Positions 5,891 to 12,587 of a DNA stretch of 16,189 bases are shown here, piece by piece. Location: the NCBI GenBank assembly GCA_964409535.1, contig CAYPDQ010000018.1, positions 1 to 16,189 of the forward strand, in the 5' to 3' direction. How positions within the stretch are numbered: position 1 is the first letter of the stretch; each line of letters begins with the position of its first letter. The notes beneath the pieces were generated by a model. It searched no databases and was not told the origin of the DNA. It worked only from the letters and a program-made list of their open reading frames with translations. Origin of the DNA: JBBUAX01 sp964409535 (GTDB lineage: Bacteria; Patescibacteriota; Minisyncoccia; UBA6257; 2-01-FULL-56-20). Position numbers and translations under genes: made by a program.

Positions 5891-6655
5891 TTATTCGACC
5901 TTTAATGTTCCGATTTGGCCGGCCTCGCGGTGGCCAGGAATGGCGCAATAATAGGTGAAGGTTCCGCTTTGCGTCGGCGTAAATTCCACGCGAGTTGTTT
6001 TTCCATTTGGTAAAGGAATATTCACGCCCAGCTCATCAACGGTGAAGGTGTGCTGTCCGGCGGCGGCGATCTCAAGCGAAACTTCTTCCCCAACTTTTGC
6101 ATTAAGCGTTTTTGGGTTGAAGAAGAAAGTCCCGGCTGACATGCTGATCGGTTCCTGCTCTCTCGTTCCCTCCACAGTGATTCTGCCTTCGCCGCTTACC
6201 AGAGGGTGTTCCGCTATATAGTAGGAATAAGTACCGGCTTCAGTGAAGGTAAAGCTTTTCGATTGGCCAGACTGTAAGGCAAGCGCGAACTTTCCGTCGC
6301 TTATCCCGCTGCCGCTATTTGGCAATACTCCTTTTTGGCCGCGCGCGCCGCTTGGATCAATCGTGCCGCTTGTAATCGTGTGGGCGCTGTAAGGATAGCC
6401 GGCAAGATCATCTTCATTATTCCAAGTTACAGTAGTTCCTGCCGGGATAGTAATCGATGGCTGCGTTATTTTGTGATTGCGGATTGGGATTATCAGCCCT
6501 GATGGGGTTGCTATTTGCGGCGGCGTCATTTCACTTGTCTGCTGTTGCGGTAGAGGCGCAGAAACTTTTGGCTGTCGATATCCACCGCGCAGCAAAAAGT
6601 ATCCTCCGACAAGAATGACAAGCCCGATTACAATGACTAATGTTGTTTTGTTCAT
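5891..6655 (-). CDS. Membrane-anchored protein with two cupredoxin domains
   Basis: A 254-residue protein with an N-terminal anchor (residues 5-22), a Pro/Gln linker, then two cupredoxin domains. Domain 1 (about 55-162) has H92 (SAHT) and H150 in YYIAEHP, but the position normally held by the copper-ligand Cys is Ile or Ala, so a type 1 site is unlikely. Domain 2 (about 170-254) has H202 (QHTF), C237 and H242 in YYCAIPGH, with Gln247 (HREAGQIG) where homologues usually have Met. It is predicted to lie outside the membrane and carry electrons or bind copper. It heads the operon containing VKOR, DoxX-like and DsbD-like genes. A -10 like TATAAG ends 6 nt upstream of the ATG. Confidence 0.9.
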   Translation of the reverse strand: MNKTTLVIVIGLVILVGGYFLLRGGYRQPKVSAPLPQQQTSEMTPPQIATPSGLIIPIRNHKITQPSITIPAGTTVTWNNEDDLAGYPYSAHTITSGTIDPSGARGQKGVLPNSGSGISDGKFALALQSGQSKSFTFTEAGTYSYYIAEHPLVSGEGRITVEGTREQEPISMSAGTFFFNPKTLNAKVGEEVSLEIAAAGQHTFTVDELGVNIPLPNGKTTRVEFTPTQSGTFTYYCAIPGHREAGQIGTLKVE

Positions 6656-6661
6656 GTTTTA

Positions 6662-6667
6662 CTTATA
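6662..6667 (-). promoter_or_regulatory. Candidate -10 box for the cupredoxin operon
   Basis: TATAAG on the minus strand lies in the 50-nt gap behind the DUF3105-like gene and ends 6 nt before the cupredoxin ATG at 6655. No good -35 is seen 16-18 nt upstream. Its position matches the -10-to-start spacing at the CsoR-controlled promoters, so I list it as a likely promoter of a leaderless transcript. Confidence 0.45.
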
Positions 6668-6705
6668 AATTTTAATAGGGCTCGTTCGACCAGGCGAGTC
6701 CGCAG

Positions 6706-7245
6706 TTATTCTATGAATTTTTTGATTTTACTCTCATCAAAACTCTCCAAAACTTCCCGCCGCCCCAATTTGGTCAAAACAATTTTTGCGTCGTAATTAT
6801 TCGGGGCAAGATAGACGTTGTCCGGGTATTGCTTCACGAGATCGGTCAACTTTTGTATCAAATCCGGCTCACACAAGTAATCCTTACAATTGTATTGGAT
6901 GATGATTCCGGGCTTGCCTCTGCCGTCGGCATGCTCAAGCATGTGCCGCTGCATGCTGTCCGGTATCGGCTGGTCGCTAATGTGCGCCTGCGGCATATCT
7001 TCGCTGTGGCCTTGAGCGGTTATGGGCGGCAAACTGGGGCGGGTTGAAACATACCAGACGAGGCCGAAAACCGCTCCGCTCGCGATCAAAACTATCAATG
7101 CGGCATTCACCGCCTTTTTGAACAAGCGTTTGCGCTGAGCAGTTTTGCGCTCCCCTTCTTTTTGCAGCTTCTTCAGCTGGTAGCGCTCCTGCTTGGATGG
7201 TTGTTTGGTTCCAGCGCGCTGCGGATCCTTTTCCAGCTCGTTCAT
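6706..7245 (-). CDS. Membrane-anchored DUF3105-like protein
   Basis: A 179-residue protein. Residues 1-44 are highly charged (Lys/Arg/Glu/Gln) and cytoplasmic, followed by one helix (45-66) and an outer domain. That domain carries DSMQRHMLEHADG...GIIIQYNC (96-120), then a weakly conserved helix and VYLAPNNYDAKIVLTKLGRRE...FDESKIKKFIE. The HxxEH-x-Y layout and the closing Leu-Gly-Arg and Phe-Asp patterns match DUF3105 proteins, which are usually bacterial envelope proteins of unknown function. C120 and C125 (NCKDYLC) could form a disulfide or bind metal, together with the His-rich motif. The ATG shares one base with the rhodanese TAA. It is the last gene of the DsbA operon. Confidence 0.78.
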   Translation of the reverse strand: MNELEKDPQRAGTKQPSKQERYQLKKLQKEGERKTAQRKRLFKKAVNAALIVLIASGAVFGLVWYVSTRPSLPPITAQGHSEDMPQAHISDQPIPDSMQRHMLEHADGRGKPGIIIQYNCKDYLCEPDLIQKLTDLVKQYPDNVYLAPNNYDAKIVLTKLGRREVLESFDESKIKKFIE

Positions 7246-7652
7246 TATGATCTTTTGATTATTTCATAGCCGTTCCTTTCCCAGTCTAGCATTCCGCCCG
7301 CGAGATGGGATACGTTGGTATAGCCAAGATCGGTCAGCGTTTCTCCTGCTATGCCGCTCATCCGGCCGCTTCGGCAATAGAGCACGATTTTTGCATTTTT
7401 ATCCTTTGGCAATTTATCAAGGTTGTTCGCTATCTCATTGTACGGAATGAAAGCGTCGGTGTTCTTTATTTCGCCTTCATACGGAATATGAACGTTCACA
7501 AAAAAGAAATCTTTCTTTTCGAGCATTGATTCCAACTCGCCGCTCGTGAGCGAGACAACGCCGGCACCTTGATTCTTCTTTGAGCTCCAAATAAACGCTC
7601 CCCCGATAAGCACGGCTGCGATTGCTATTGAAATTGCGGCTTTGGCGTTCAT
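7245..7652 (-). CDS. Membrane-anchored rhodanese-domain protein
   Basis: A 135-residue protein beginning MNAKAAISIAIAAVLIGG. The ATG at 7652 forms an ATGA overlap with the preceding stop, so I prefer it to the in-frame ATG three codons upstream. Residues 5-22 are an N-terminal anchor and the rest is one rhodanese domain. The active-site loop is C93-R-S-G-R-M-S, preceded by AKIVLYC and followed by GYTNVSHLAGGMLDWERNGY, which is typical of the family. Rhodaneses carry persulfide sulfur on this Cys, and CRSGR loops are the sulfurtransferase type. Placed outside the membrane with DsbA-like and CxxC membrane proteins, it may take part in sulfane-sulfur or thiol traffic at the envelope. The substrate is unknown. 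Confidence 0.88.
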   Translation of the reverse strand: MNAKAAISIAIAAVLIGGAFIWSSKKNQGAGVVSLTSGELESMLEKKDFFFVNVHIPYEGEIKNTDAFIPYNEIANNLDKLPKDKNAKIVLYCRSGRMSGIAGETLTDLGYTNVSHLAGGMLDWERNGYEIIKRS

Positions 7653-8179
7653 GGTTTGCAAACTAAAGGATCGGTTATCCGCTTGCTCGCCATTGAGATC
7701 GAAAAGACAAGAAGCGCAACGCTTAGCAAGCCGAATTCCGATCCCCGAAACGGCAGAAGGGTCAATGCGCCGCTTGCTCCGATAGCGCTCAATATGAACG
7801 ATCCGCAGGCGGCGCAGCCGACCCCGAACATACCGCTCATAAAGCCGGCGAAACCGGTCGCGATGCCGGCTTGTTTCAAATCTTCTTGCCTTCTTTTGAA
7901 ATAGTAAACGGCCATTGCAAGATTGATCCCGAAGAGGATGGCAACGGCAATGGTATACGATGCAGAAAGGAGCGTGAAGTTCGTGCCGATGGACCCGGCC
8001 AAGCGCAGCGGGAAAGTGAGTTTGTCGCCAAGAGGCACCGCGCGATCAAGTTCAAGCGAGAACAAAAGGCGCAGGTTCGGCAGCCACACCGCCAAAGCGA
8101 AAATAAAGAGCGCCGTCAATCCGGCAAGAAGCGCGTACGCCTTATTTTGAAAAACGGTTTTGAGGGCACGTAAAATCAC
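7649..8179 (-). CDS. Polytopic membrane protein with intramembrane CxxC (GCAACG)
   Basis: A 176-residue membrane protein starting with GTG, which overlaps the DsbA-like stop by 4 nt. Hydrophobic segments lie near residues 15-40, 66-93, 106-135 and 147-164. The third contains G-C122-A-A-C125-G in MFGVGCAACGSFILS, a CxxC buried in a Gly/Ala-rich helix, followed by a loop with FRGSEFG. This resembles small CcdA/DsbD- or VKOR-adjacent transmembrane redox proteins but matches none closely enough for me to name it. With DsbA-like and rhodanese genes overlapping on either side, it is a reasonable candidate for a membrane thiol-redox partner. Confidence 0.75.
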   Translation of the reverse strand: MILRALKTVFQNKAYALLAGLTALFIFALAVWLPNLRLLFSLELDRAVPLGDKLTFPLRLAGSIGTNFTLLSASYTIAVAILFGINLAMAVYYFKRRQEDLKQAGIATGFAGFMSGMFGVGCAACGSFILSAIGASGALTLLPFRGSEFGLLSVALLVFSISMASKRITDPLVCKP

Positions 8180-8949
8180 GATTGCTTGTCCGTAAGGTCG
8201 ATGAACTGCTTGATTGCTGAATACGGCTGGGCCCCGACCAGGAGCTGCTTGCCGCTTATGAAAGACGGTGTGCCGCTTACGCCAAAGGATGACCCCTCCG
8301 CCTTGTCCGCGTCCATCAGTTGTTGGTATCTGTCTCCCTTGCCTTGCACGAGCGCCAGCGCTTTGGCGGCGTCACTTGCGCCGATTGCCTGCGCGGTGAG
8401 CTGCATAATGACGTCCTGCGTTGCCCAACCGGTGTTTTCCTGCCCTTGATTTTCATACATTGCTTTATGCCAGGCGTAGAACTTATCCGGCGCAGCTTCC
8501 CAGACGGCGCGGCCGAATTTACCGAGCGTCTGCGAATCGGGCCCGAGGAACTGGAAATCTTTGTAGACGAGCTTCACTTTGCCGGTTTTCACGTATTCTT
8601 CGTAGAGCTGCGGCATGGACTGCGTCTCAAACCTTCTGCAGAAAGGACACTGATAGTCGAGCCAATATGCCACCGTGATCGGAGCGTTAGGATCCCCCAC
8701 GAACGGGTTTCCCTCGATTTCCACTTTCGATATATCAGCATCTTGCGCTGCCGGCTGCTGCACTTGCCCCACTTGCGCGCCTGAATTTCCGCCGGCGTTC
8801 TTTGCGGCCAGATTGTTTCTGCCGACGGAATATATCACGGAGCCGGCGATTAGGACTCCAGCCGCAAGAATGGAAACGGGGAGCATCCACCTGCCGCCGC
8901 TTCTTGGCTTTTCGTTTTGAAATCGTTCTTCGTAATTTCGATCGTCCAT
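8176..8949 (-). CDS. Membrane-anchored DsbA-like disulfide oxidoreductase
   Basis: A 257-residue protein. A short charged N-terminus leads to one helix (22-43), a Gly/Ala/Gln linker and a DsbA-type thioredoxin domain (about 78-257). The active site is C101-P-F-C104 in YWLDYQCPFCRRF, and the cis-proline loop is SGTPSFI. The inserted helical domain contains AVWEAAPDKFYAWHKAMYENQG, typical of the DsbA-like 'thioredoxin_4' group. It should introduce or shuffle disulfides in exported proteins and be reoxidised by VKOR (5470-5889). The frame is open to 9003, but the ATG at 8949 gives the natural N-terminus and lies downstream of a good promoter. It is the first gene of a four-gene operon. Confidence 0.92.
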   Translation of the reverse strand: MDDRNYEERFQNEKPRSGGRWMLPVSILAAGVLIAGSVIYSVGRNNLAAKNAGGNSGAQVGQVQQPAAQDADISKVEIEGNPFVGDPNAPITVAYWLDYQCPFCRRFETQSMPQLYEEYVKTGKVKLVYKDFQFLGPDSQTLGKFGRAVWEAAPDKFYAWHKAMYENQGQENTGWATQDVIMQLTAQAIGASDAAKALALVQGKGDRYQQLMDADKAEGSSFGVSGTPSFISGKQLLVGAQPYSAIKQFIDLTDKQS

Positions 8950-8967
8950 AAACCAAATATGGGTTTC

Positions 8968-8996
8968 ATTGTATTCGGAAAAAGTAAGTCCATCAA
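8968..8996 (-). promoter_or_regulatory. Sigma-70-type promoter for the DsbA-like operon
   Basis: On the minus strand -35 TTGATG (8991-8996), a 17-nt spacer and -10 TACAAT (8968-8973) stand 18 nt before the DsbA-like ATG. Transcription would start about 11 nt before the ATG, giving a very short leader without a Shine-Dalgarno site. No CsoR-like G/C tract is present, so this operon may not be under CsoR control. Confidence 0.65.
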
Positions 8997-9018
8997 GCCG
9001 CATCCCCGCGGCCCAAGA

Positions 9019-10284
9019 TTATATAGTTATATAATCCAGCGGGTTCACGTCGCCGCCCACCGGGAGCGAGCCGCAATATCTTGACTGGGTGGTTTCATAT
9101 GTGTCCGACGCGTAGACCGTGAAGTGTACGTGGGGACCGGTTGCCCAGCCGGTTTTACCGGTGTAGCCGATGAGCTCTCCGCGCTTAACCTCCTCGCCAT
9201 TCTTCACAATATAGCCGGAAAGGTGGGAGTAGAGCGTCGTGATGTTGTTCTCATGTTTTATGACCACGTACTTGCCGTACGCCTGTCCGGGGCAGTATTT
9301 GTCGGTATTTCCGGTCGCGATGATTTTACCGGCTTCGGCGGCGTAGACCGGCGTGCCGAGCGGCGCGCCCAAATCTACTCCGTTGTGCCACTGGCTCCTG
9401 TAATTGGCGACTGCGAACTTGGTGCGGCCGTAGCCCTGAGTTAATCTTGCTCCAGGCAGAGGATTTTGGAGCAGGCCCGGCTGCGGCGCCGGCAATTTGG
9501 AAAGGTCAATGTTTTTCCTAAGAGCCGATTCCACCCTTTCTATTTCCGCTTCAAACTCCATCGCCTTTTTGGCGAGTTCCTCAAAGTTTTTCCGATAGAG
9601 CGTCTCCTTGTTTTGCGTTTCCACAAGGATCGTCTTCTTGCGCTTTTCTTCTTCCACGGCTATCGCTTGTCTTGCGGAAACGTCGCGCTTCTTAAGTTCA
9701 ACTTCTTCTCGCTTCAAAGAAACTTCTTCCTGCTTGTTCTTCAGTTCCTCTTTCAGCTTGCGATAATCCTCTATGCCGGCAGCAAGCTGGGCCTGCAGGC
9801 TGTTCAGGGACTGCATCTCCGCAAAGGAATCGGCGAAAGATCCGTTCCGCAGGAAAACAATTAGGGGTTCCGCTTCGCTTTTCTCGTGGTAAGCGCGCAG
9901 GACTTCCGGAAGCGCTTTCAGCTTCAACTCCAGGGAAGCGCTGATTTCCCGGATATCTGCGGCAAGCGCCTGCGTCTCCAACTCCAGTTTCCGGCCCTCC
10001 GTTTCTCCCGCGCGGATGCCGAGCTCCATCAACTCTATGTTCTTGTCTATGGTGCGCAATTCGCTCTGCAGCTGTTTGCGGTCATCCGTTGTCTCCTCCA
10101 GAGTTTTTTTGACCGCGTTCATTTCTTCCTGGATCTTCTGCAGCTCCCCCTTCCTTGCGTCGATCAACTTTTGGAGTTCCGCCTGGGGCGGGGAAACGGC
10201 CGACGGGTCATCGGCCGCGGCGGAGGCGGTCAGTAAGAAGGCGGGTAGAAGGAAGACCACCAAGAAAAGCAGGGTTTTTCTCAT
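9019..10284 (-). CDS. EnvC-like murein hydrolase with coiled coil and M23 peptidase domain
   Basis: A 421-residue exported protein. Signal peptide at residues 1-23 (MRKTLLFLVVFLLPAFLL, then ASAAA-D). A long coiled coil rich in Glu/Lys/Leu follows (about 33-270), then a C-terminal M23 (LytM) domain. Zinc and catalytic residues are present: H and D in WHNGVDLG, and H-x-H in GPHVHFTV, so it should be an active peptidoglycan endopeptidase rather than a degenerate activator. Two Cys near the C-terminus (DKYCPGQ, SRYCGS) may form a disulfide, which would tie it to the oxidative machinery. The start at 10284 shares one base with the stop of the redoxin gene; a 12-codon upstream extension was rejected. 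Confidence 0.92.
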   Translation of the reverse strand: MRKTLLFLVVFLLPAFLLTASAAADDPSAVSPPQAELQKLIDARKGELQKIQEEMNAVKKTLEETTDDRKQLQSELRTIDKNIELMELGIRAGETEGRKLELETQALAADIREISASLELKLKALPEVLRAYHEKSEAEPLIVFLRNGSFADSFAEMQSLNSLQAQLAAGIEDYRKLKEELKNKQEEVSLKREEVELKKRDVSARQAIAVEEEKRKKTILVETQNKETLYRKNFEELAKKAMEFEAEIERVESALRKNIDLSKLPAPQPGLLQNPLPGARLTQGYGRTKFAVANYRSQWHNGVDLGAPLGTPVYAAEAGKIIATGNTDKYCPGQAYGKYVVIKHENNITTLYSHLSGYIVKNGEEVKRGELIGYTGKTGWATGPHVHFTVYASDTYETTQSRYCGSLPVGGDVNPLDYITI

Positions 10285-10922
10285 CAGCCGCCCGCGGACA
10301 ACTTCGCGACTTCCGTCCACAGCTCGTCGTTGCGGACGCTCATGCTCGGGTCATCCAAGACGTACCTTACGACGCCGTCCTTATCCAGAAGCACGTAAGT
10401 ATGCCCCGGAAGCGAGCCGGGGTGCATGGATGAAGGCGTGGAAAGAACCCCGAATTCCCGGGAAACGGAGCCGCCGGCGTCGAAAACCACCGCCGCCTTG
10501 GCCAAATCCGGCATTTTGTTTATTGCTTTCTGCCAATCCTCCTTTGAATCCAAGACGATGGTTAGCGTCTGGGTGCCGCCGCTTTGGAAGCGGCTGTCTT
10601 TGGCAAATGCGACCATCTGGTTCCAGCACGCGGGATAGCACATCAGACCCTCGCTGAAGAAGAGGATGGTATTCTTGCCGCGCAAGCTCTCCGTGGAGTA
10701 AGTTGTGCCGCTCGCGTCTCCAAGAGAAAAGGCCGGGACCGGCTTGCCCACGAGGCCGTTCAAGAACGCAAGAGAAACGTTCGTCCCCAGACCGTGGCCA
10801 TGGGAATCAACTGCCGCGAGGGGCTGTGACGGAGGCCGGTTCCTGCCGCCCAAGTAAAACAACCCCCCGATCAGGACCGCGATGCCCACTGCCGCAACGA
10901 TTATCCAGTTGTTATTCTTCAT
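10284..10922 (-). CDS. Membrane-anchored redoxin (AhpC/TSA-like) with CxxxC
   Basis: A 212-residue protein with an N-terminal anchor (residues 6-25), a linker containing DSHGHGLG, and a peroxiredoxin/TlpA-like thioredoxin-fold domain (about 58-210). Family features include GKPVPAFSLGDASG, LRGKNTILFFSEGLMC95YPAC99WNQM, the strand TLTIVLDSKEDW, and the GHTYVLLDKDGVVRYVLDD hairpin. The reactive loop has C-x3-C, not the CxxC of TlpA nor a classic peroxiredoxin PxxxTxxC, so peroxidase or reductase function cannot be decided. It overlaps the CcdA-like gene by 11 nt, which suggests that the CcdA-like protein supplies its electrons. The protein is predicted to lie on the outer face of the membrane. 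Confidence 0.87.
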   Translation of the reverse strand: MKNNNWIIVAAVGIAVLIGGLFYLGGRNRPPSQPLAAVDSHGHGLGTNVSLAFLNGLVGKPVPAFSLGDASGTTYSTESLRGKNTILFFSEGLMCYPACWNQMVAFAKDSRFQSGGTQTLTIVLDSKEDWQKAINKMPDLAKAAVVFDAGGSVSREFGVLSTPSSMHPGSLPGHTYVLLDKDGVVRYVLDDPSMSVRNDELWTEVAKLSAGG

Positions 10923-11781
10923 GTTTTTCTTTTTTCATATGACTAATTGACAACTTGACTACGAATCCGATCGCAATCGCAAGCAGCCCCGCCCAAACGT
11001 ATTCGGGCACGACCTTTATAAAGCCGCTTATCGCGTTTGTGGTCTTAGCCAGGAAAATGTTTACGCTCAACTGATAGCTAGAGCGCATAAAAAGCCGGTT
11101 GGTGAGCGCCAAATATCCGATGAGTGTTCCTATCACCAAAAATACGGTCCCGGAAATCGCCTCGGAAACCGTGGTGCTGAACCTTTTGCCTCCAAGCGAG
11201 TACTCAATCGGCTTCTGAAATGCTCTGCTTAACTTTTGGGTAAAAGCAACTTTGTCTAAAAGGAGGGAGAGAAGGAAAAGCGGCGCCACCATGCCGAATA
11301 CATAGCTTAAGGTGTAAACCCCTCCCCAAACTATCGACCCGGGCAATGCCGCAAGCGCAAGCACGCCGGCCAAGACCGGCGCACAGCAAGCAGTCGCGAT
11401 CCCGGAGAATACCCCGAGAAGAAATACTGAAGGCGCATTGTGTTTTTTAAGCGACGGATTGACTCTAAACGGAAGGGACAAATGCTTGCCGGCGAGGAGA
11501 AAGAGTCCCAATAAAACGAGGAATACCGCCCCGGCCCCGAAAATCGCGTTATGATAGCGGCTGAAAAGCTGTCCCAATGCTGCCGCTCCCAAGCCGATCG
11601 GCAGAAAAACCGCAAGTATTCCCAAGAAGAATACGAAGGTCATCAGGAACACCTTGTACCGCTCCCGGAAAATGGAGGCAAAGTAAGACGGCAAAAGGAC
11701 TGTAATGCAGCAGGGAGCAAAAAGAGCCGCCACACCGGCGATGAACGCTGCAACTATGGATGCGGACAAGAGCAGTTCCAC
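10912..11781 (-). CDS. CcdA/DsbD-like membrane protein with vicinal Cys pairs
   Basis: A 289-residue polytopic protein. I chose GTG at 11781 because the longer frame (TTG at 11820) would translate through the CsoR-type operator and add a polar, unlikely N-terminus. The core has the two pseudo-repeats of the CcdA/DsbD family: FAPCCITVLLPSYF in helix 1 (C24, C25) and GIATACCAPVLAGVLAL later, each with a Cys-Cys pair next to Pro. Classic CcdA has single Cys at each place, so the doubled Cys could support metal binding or transport as well as electron transfer. A second half with three helices (about 180-280) ends in a charged tail (SHMKKEKHEE). It is the first gene behind the operator and is translated with the redoxin, which it overlaps. 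Confidence 0.85.
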   Translation of the reverse strand: MELLLSASIVAAFIAGVAALFAPCCITVLLPSYFASIFRERYKVFLMTFVFFLGILAVFLPIGLGAAALGQLFSRYHNAIFGAGAVFLVLLGLFLLAGKHLSLPFRVNPSLKKHNAPSVFLLGVFSGIATACCAPVLAGVLALAALPGSIVWGGVYTLSYVFGMVAPLFLLSLLLDKVAFTQKLSRAFQKPIEYSLGGKRFSTTVSEAISGTVFLVIGTLIGYLALTNRLFMRSSYQLSVNIFLAKTTNAISGFIKVVPEYVWAGLLAIAIGFVVKLSISHMKKEKHEE

Positions 11782-11790
11782 GGCCTCCCC

Positions 11791-11820
11791 ACAATACCCC
11801 CAGGGGGTATTAGGAGTCAA
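11791..11820 (-). promoter_or_regulatory. Promoter with perfect 19-bp CsoR-type palindromic operator
   Basis: AATACCCCC-A-GGGGGTATT at 11793-11811 is a perfect inverted repeat around one central base. It fits the G/C-tract, A/T-flanked operators of CsoR-family repressors. It fills the spacer of a promoter on the minus strand: -35 TTGACT (11815-11820), 18 nt, then -10 TATTGT (11791-11796). The probable GTG start of the CcdA-like gene lies 9 nt further on, so the mRNA may be leaderless. The csoR gene at 11825-12094 ends 4 nt before the -35, so its product is the obvious ligand. Binding is inferred. Confidence 0.82.
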
Positions 11821-11824
11821 GCCG

Positions 11825-12094
11825 CTACTTCCTCTTGGAAAGCTTGTAGATGGAGATTATCTCTTTAACCGCCCTGCTTCCCTTGCCGCTCTTTATCTGC
11901 TGGGACGCATGCGTCGCCAAGTGGTTCTCCAGTATCAAATCCTCCACCCCGGACAGGGCCTCTTTTACCGCCAGAGACTGGTGAATTATGTCTATACAGT
12001 ACTTGTCTTCGGCAAGCATCTTCTCCAGGCCGCGCAGTTGCCCACCGATAATCTTGAGGCGGCGGAGCGCCTGTTGTTTGCTTCCGGTTTTCAT
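11825..12094 (-). CDS. csoR: CsoR/RcnR-family metal-responsive repressor (C-H-H site), second copy
   Basis: An 89-residue DUF156 repressor. It has the family helix RRLKIIGGQLRGLEKML, then C33 (DKYCIDII) and H58, H62 (ENHLATHA), giving the same C-H-H metal triad as the copy at 3198-3476; outside those motifs the two proteins differ clearly, so they are not a recent duplication. CsoR tetramers lose DNA affinity when Cu(I) fills this site; with C-H-H other metals are possible. Its gene follows the His/Cys-rich anchored protein after 17 nt and ends directly before the palindromic operator of the CcdA-like operon. It ends in TAG. I infer that it controls that promoter and the similar site at 13947. 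Confidence 0.9.
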   Translation of the reverse strand: MKTGSKQQALRRLKIIGGQLRGLEKMLAEDKYCIDIIHQSLAVKEALSGVEDLILENHLATHASQQIKSGKGSRAVKEIISIYKLSKRK

Positions 12095-12111
12095 AACCTT
12101 ACTTTCTTCCT

Positions 12112-12549
12112 CTACGCTTTCCTCACTGCTCTCGCCAAAACAGCGACTACCGCCACACCGGCAATAAGCCAGATGAACAGGCGGGAGGTGTCGCTGGCAG
12201 CTGTTCTGGTTGTTTCGCCGCCGCGCGCCGCTTCAAAATCCCACTTGCGGTAGTCGCAACCAAGGTATCTTGCGCCCATCCGGACGTGCATCAGCCGGTA
12301 GGCCTCCGGGCTTGGGCCGGCTACCATCTCTTCCATAAACTTATGTTCATAGTCCGGATGCACCACCTCCATCCACGCGTGGCCCAGTTCTTCAAACTGC
12401 GCTTCGGCCACGAGTTCACATTTGATCTCCGAAGTAGAGGGTGCGTTTTGGGCGGCGCGAATTTCCTCTAAGATATCTCCCGGCGCCACTATCCCCACCC
12501 TCGGCTGGCCGAAAGAAACAAGCGGCAAAAATATCAAGCCGGCGAGCAA
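12112..12549 (-). CDS. Secreted/anchored His-Cys hypothetical protein, 5' end uncertain
   Basis: The open frame from a TTG at 12549 gives 145 residues. The natural start may be a GTG at 12575, which would read MKKKYIYAALLAGLIFLPLVSFGQ, a convincing signal peptide, if the run of seven A had eight; as written the GTG is out of frame. The outer domain has C44 (IKCELV), H57 and H64/H69 (GHAWMEVVHPDYEH), EEMVAGPSPEAYRLMHVRMGARYLGC (H88, C98), and a C-terminal membrane helix (124-141). The pattern (H)xxMxEEMxxGxSxExxRxMHxxMGxRxLGC recurs, as I recall, in small envelope proteins of uncultured bacteria without assigned function. The His/Met/Cys content and the downstream csoR suggest metal binding. 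Confidence 0.7.
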   Translation of the reverse strand: MLAGLIFLPLVSFGQPRVGIVAPGDILEEIRAAQNAPSTSEIKCELVAEAQFEELGHAWMEVVHPDYEHKFMEEMVAGPSPEAYRLMHVRMGARYLGCDYRKWDFEAARGGETTRTAASDTSRLFIWLIAGVAVVAVLARAVRKA

Positions 12550-12581
12550 AGCCGCGTAAATATACTTTTTTTCACTCCTAA

Positions 12582-12587
12582 ATTATA
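12582..12587 (-). promoter_or_regulatory. Perfect -10 TATAAT ahead of the His-Cys protein
   Basis: TATAAT on the minus strand overlaps the TAA stop of the DUF5676-like gene and ends 6 nt before the GTG at 12575. No clear -35 is seen at 16-18 nt. The spacing is the same as at the CsoR-type promoters, so a leaderless transcript carrying the His-Cys protein and csoR is possible; it could also be chance in an AT-rich gap. Confidence 0.4.

Noticed and set aside
8997..9012. Short hairpin GCCGC/GCGGC as terminator of the M23 gene or the previous unit
   Set aside because: The stem is only 5 bp and no T-run follows directly on either strand; it overlaps the DsbA-operon promoter region.
10016..10657. 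A 213-residue plus-strand open frame across the redoxin and M23 genes
   Set aside because: Its sequence is Ser/Arg/Pro-rich without motifs and spans the boundary of two well-supported minus-strand genes.
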